Positions 61,210 to 64,000 of a stretch of DNA of 64,000 nt are shown piece after piece. Source of the DNA: Lichina pygmaea (Eukaryota; Ascomycota; Lichinomycetes; Lichinales; Lichinaceae); contig OY730174.1 of assembly GCA_963422465.1 (NCBI GenBank), positions 2,444,914 to 2,508,913 of the forward strand. The letters are read 5' to 3'. The translations under genes were made by a program, and so were the position numbers. How positions within the stretch are numbered: position 1 is the stretch's first letter; each line of letters begins with the position of its first letter. The notes beneath the pieces are model-generated. The model searched no databases. It had not been told where the DNA came from and was given only the letters and a program-made list of their open reading frames with translations.

Positions 61210-63842
61210 TTACTCGCGTTTCGAGTTCGACGAGCCTGCGTCCGTCGCCGTAGTTGCTGCCGCCGCCACCGCCGTCTTCGTCGTAGCAGGCGTCGTCTGC
61301 CTCATGAGTCCCGTGAAGAACGATATTGCTTCAGTTTGAAAAGAGCCTTTGTCACCACCGACATTACTTCCAACGCGACCAGCTCCACCATCGTCGGCTA
61401 CGGGGTTTGTAGGTGTACCGGTAGAAGCGGCGTGCATGGCAGGAATATCTGGAGTAGAGTAGAGGAGCGGTCGTCAGAGCGATAATTCACGACTACCTTC
61501 GTCGTATCACTGGCTGGGGTGTGAGATGCTGGCTTCACCTCCTGCCGCTGTCCCATCGCCTCCAGTGGACGTTGCCTTTGGCGCAGCTGCAGCGGTAGTC
61601 GAGGTCGGGTTGCGATACGCCGAGGGAGGATCATCACTATTCGACGATCGATTGGGTGTCTGAGGAGAGAATGACGAAGCTGGTGGATACGTCGATGACT
61701 GCGTGCTGGCCTGTTGTTGCTTGGTTGTGGTGGTAGCAGGGTTGCTGTTGTCCGACGCGGCTCTACGATCGGCTTCCCGGCTCTGCAAGTAGGATAGATT
61801 ATGTTAGCCTGTGACCGCTAAGGGAGAGCATAGCTTGAGATGGTTTGAGCCATAAGAAAGGCGAGAGGGTGGTCATGGCTGCGAGGATTTCATGGAGGAT
61901 TCAAAATGGAGGGAGGGGGGGGGGGTATAGATATGGAAAAGTTGTTGAGGGGCTGAGGGGAAGAAAAGCCTAGTTCAATGAGATATAGCTAAAATTTGTA
62001 CGGAATCTGACGCGATTGGAAACGCTGGTCAGGCTAAATCGACGTACCGCGATTCTCTTCAGCATATCGTCCGCGTCGACCTGTATTCCGCCAACGTTGA
62101 ACTGCACAGGGCCGATATGCTCGCGGACGAGGCCTTGGTCGAGATCGTTGACGCCGACTTCCTCCACCGTGCCGCCCTCCTTGTAGTCGCGCGAGAAATT
62201 GGGCATGAATGGGTCAACCATGCGCGTGACCTTGCGGTCGGCGGGCGCGTCTCGCTCGTGCTCCTGTCGAAGCCGCTCGAGCACCTCGACCTGTCCCGCT
62301 AAAAACTCTTGCATGTCGACCGTCTCAACCTCGAGCTTGCTGCTGTCCCCAGCAGAAGATCCCTGGGGCTCGCCATCCCGAACATCACCAGTGGCCAGCA
62401 GGTCTCGGCGCGTACTCGGAACCAACTGTTCGTAGAGATACACGGCGCTGGAGAGGCGGCGGTCGGCGTCCTCGTTGTCCGCGTTGGAGCCTCCGGCTGC
62501 GTCTAATGCTCCGCCGCCGTTACGCTCCGTGGGCTCGGACGTATGTGCTGGGGCCTGCAGATCGTTGGCCCACCCCTTGCTGACTTGTTCAACGCTGAAT
62601 GACTTGTCCAGGACGCGGATCTTCCCCCAGGAGTCCCACTTCGGCGGAACGAGGATCTTGTCGCGGTCGATGATATTATGCTTTAGAGGATGTCGTTTTA
62701 GGAGCGAGTGGATACCCAGCGACGAGTGTATCAATTTCTGCAACGAGTTCGACTCTGAGACGGATGTGTAGACCAATGATCCGCCGTCTAAATATAGCAC
62801 ACAGTTTAGCCTCTGAAAATGCCGTTGCCATCACTGGATGAGAGTCCGAAACCCACGTTGTAACAAAATCGTCCTGAGATTCTGTTGAACAAAGTCAAAG
62901 TCCGGCTCGCGCCAATCATTGTCCTTGTCCAACGACTCCATCTTGTCGGCCTGCCGAAGATTTGATCAGAATGCCGATTCAGCAAGTTGATGTATCCTGC
63001 AGACAGCTTCCTCACGTTCTGGCACACAACGCACAACGGCAATCCAAGAGGGTCATCCCACTCCCCCGGCCCAAGGGGCAGTGAGACGTCGCCATCAACG
63101 GCAGAGCCAGCGTCAAGAGCACCGCTGGTACCTCCTCGGCCCTTTGTGCGCCAGCTCGTCATAAGCTCCTCCATGGCTTCCTGACAGCCGGTATCGAGAC
63201 TCTCAAGCAACGGCCGCAACAGCCGCAGCCAAGTCTGCAACTGCCTCAGCCATAGTGAAGCCTCTGTCCAATCCAGCAGAACAACTAAAAGCGCCGCGGG
63301 GATAGTGTCTGGCCTGAGAAGAGGTCGAAGCAGCGGGATAAAGGCCGGTGAGGGAGCGGAGAGAAGATGTAAGGATATCCGACCTAGAAGATCTGTATTG
63401 ACCGTCAGCCTTGAAGGATATAATGCCAAGAGGGCGTCGTACCCTCATCATCGGCATCCATAACGTCATGGTACGTGTAGCCCAGTGCGAACTGGTTTGC
63501 GACTGGAGCATCTGCGGAGGCGTATCTAGCTGGACCTCTTCTCGATGCAGATGCGTCCTGCGCCAGGGCTTCTATGAACTGCTTCTGCCGGTCCGGGGTC
63601 CCTCCTATGCTTTGCATCGTTAAACCGCTCTGACTGCCGCTGTCCTGACACTCGAATGAGGACACACCGAGGACGAAGACATGCTTCTCTGGCAGCTTCT
63701 TGCTGGTAGCAACGCTATCCAACAACGTGGACCAGATCTCATGTTTGGAAGAGTCATCTTCATTCTGTATCCTTAGACCCATGGCCTTTCTGGGCGTGGA
63801 GGATTGCGCAGCGGCCGCGCTCCTGAGGTACGGGCCATTCAT
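61210..63842 (-). CDS. Cytoplasmic dynein light intermediate chain
   Basis: Subunit of the cytoplasmic dynein motor that links the heavy chain to cargo adaptors. Exons (minus strand): 63842-63668, 63604-63443, 63392-63016, 62950-62857, 62787-62048, 61782-61539, 61448-61210 (677 codons, 676 residues). Conserved blocks: EIWSTLLDSVATSKKLPEKHVFVLG joined to GTPDRQKQFIEAL, FALGYTYHDVMDAD, LLGRISLHLLS, GLPLCVVCQNADKMESLDKDNDW, REPDFDFVQQNLRTILLQHGGSLVYTS, KHNIIDRDKILVPPKWDSWGKIRVL and VDPFMPNFSRDY. The tail is Thr/Ser/Ala-rich and ends with EAISFFTGLMRQT. The 63-bp first intron (63605-63667) has no in-frame stop, so retention would add 21 residues at the degenerate nucleotide-binding loop. The gene probably starts at MNGPYLRSAAAA; 158 bp of upstream DNA remain in the window. 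Confidence 0.9.
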
Positions 63843-64000
63843 GATGGGAGCTCGTGAAGACCTGGCTCGATTGTTTCTTTGTTGAGATGAGCTTGTGGTT
63901 GACTAAGCTGATGAAGAGCAGGGTTCGTCCAACTCACGATTCTTCGCGCGGAGAGACTGAGGCCAGTCACTGCATTTCCATTTCCATTGTACTTGTAACT
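63843..64000. other. Right edge; upstream region of the dynein light intermediate chain gene
   Basis: No gene seen in the last 158 bp. Confidence 0.5.

Overview
The window is nuclear DNA of a filamentous ascomycete (Pezizomycotina-like). The evidence is split genes with short GT-AG introns (about 50-80 bp, branch sites such as CTAAC), fungal gene families (SHO1, SSK1, WHI3, KREV1/RSR1, a NACHT-type NLR, a MARVEL protein), and a mitochondrial bS16 that is nuclear-encoded. Introns were placed by eye, by matching frames and conserved protein blocks. For every multi-exon gene the exon lengths add up to a whole number of codons, with one exception, MCCB. I cannot name the species.

Layout: 1-3.1 kb is intergenic with a 20-bp minisatellite. 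At 3.1-5.5 kb (-) lies a short-chain dehydrogenase and at 6.1-6.7 kb (-) a small MARVEL membrane protein. From 7.6 to 10.4 kb is a gene-poor, more AT-rich island with decayed repeats and one unidentified gene. From 10.6 to 21.1 kb is a leucine catabolism cluster: methylcrotonyl-CoA carboxylase beta (MCCB, -), isovaleryl-CoA dehydrogenase (IVD, +), an unidentified gene (-) and methylcrotonyl-CoA carboxylase alpha (MCCA, +). MCCB and IVD share a 332-bp divergent promoter, and a GTTCGGC/GCCGAAC word recurs there and upstream of MCCA. At 22.6-23.9 kb (-) is a Rap/KREV1-type GTPase built largely of microexons.

After a 4-kb gene-free stretch comes a 1,573-residue NLR-like STAND protein (28.2-33.6 kb, +): serine hydrolase, NACHT, degenerate beta-propeller. 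Next to it is a truncated Ty1/copia element with an open gag frame (34.1-34.8 kb, -). Then follow mitochondrial ribosomal protein bS16 (35.5-36.3 kb, +), a vacuolar-type amino acid transporter (37.2-39.2 kb, -), a likely dynactin p24/RO10 subunit (39.6-40.3 kb, +), the osmosensor SHO1 (43.6-44.9 kb, +), the response regulator SSK1 (48.1-50.5 kb, -), a WHI3-type RNA-binding protein with a polyglutamine tract of about 88 residues (53.0-55.3 kb, -), and dynein light intermediate chain (61.2-63.8 kb, -).

How the genes work together: IVD and the two MCC subunits catalyse consecutive steps of mitochondrial leucine breakdown. SHO1 and SSK1 head the two input branches of the HOG osmostress MAPK pathway, and only intergenic DNA lies between them. 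The window also holds a dynein subunit and a probable dynactin subunit. Intergenic DNA is rich in GTAC/CGTA words and carries eight G or C runs of 17 nt or more. Several coding regions carry in-frame trinucleotide repeats.
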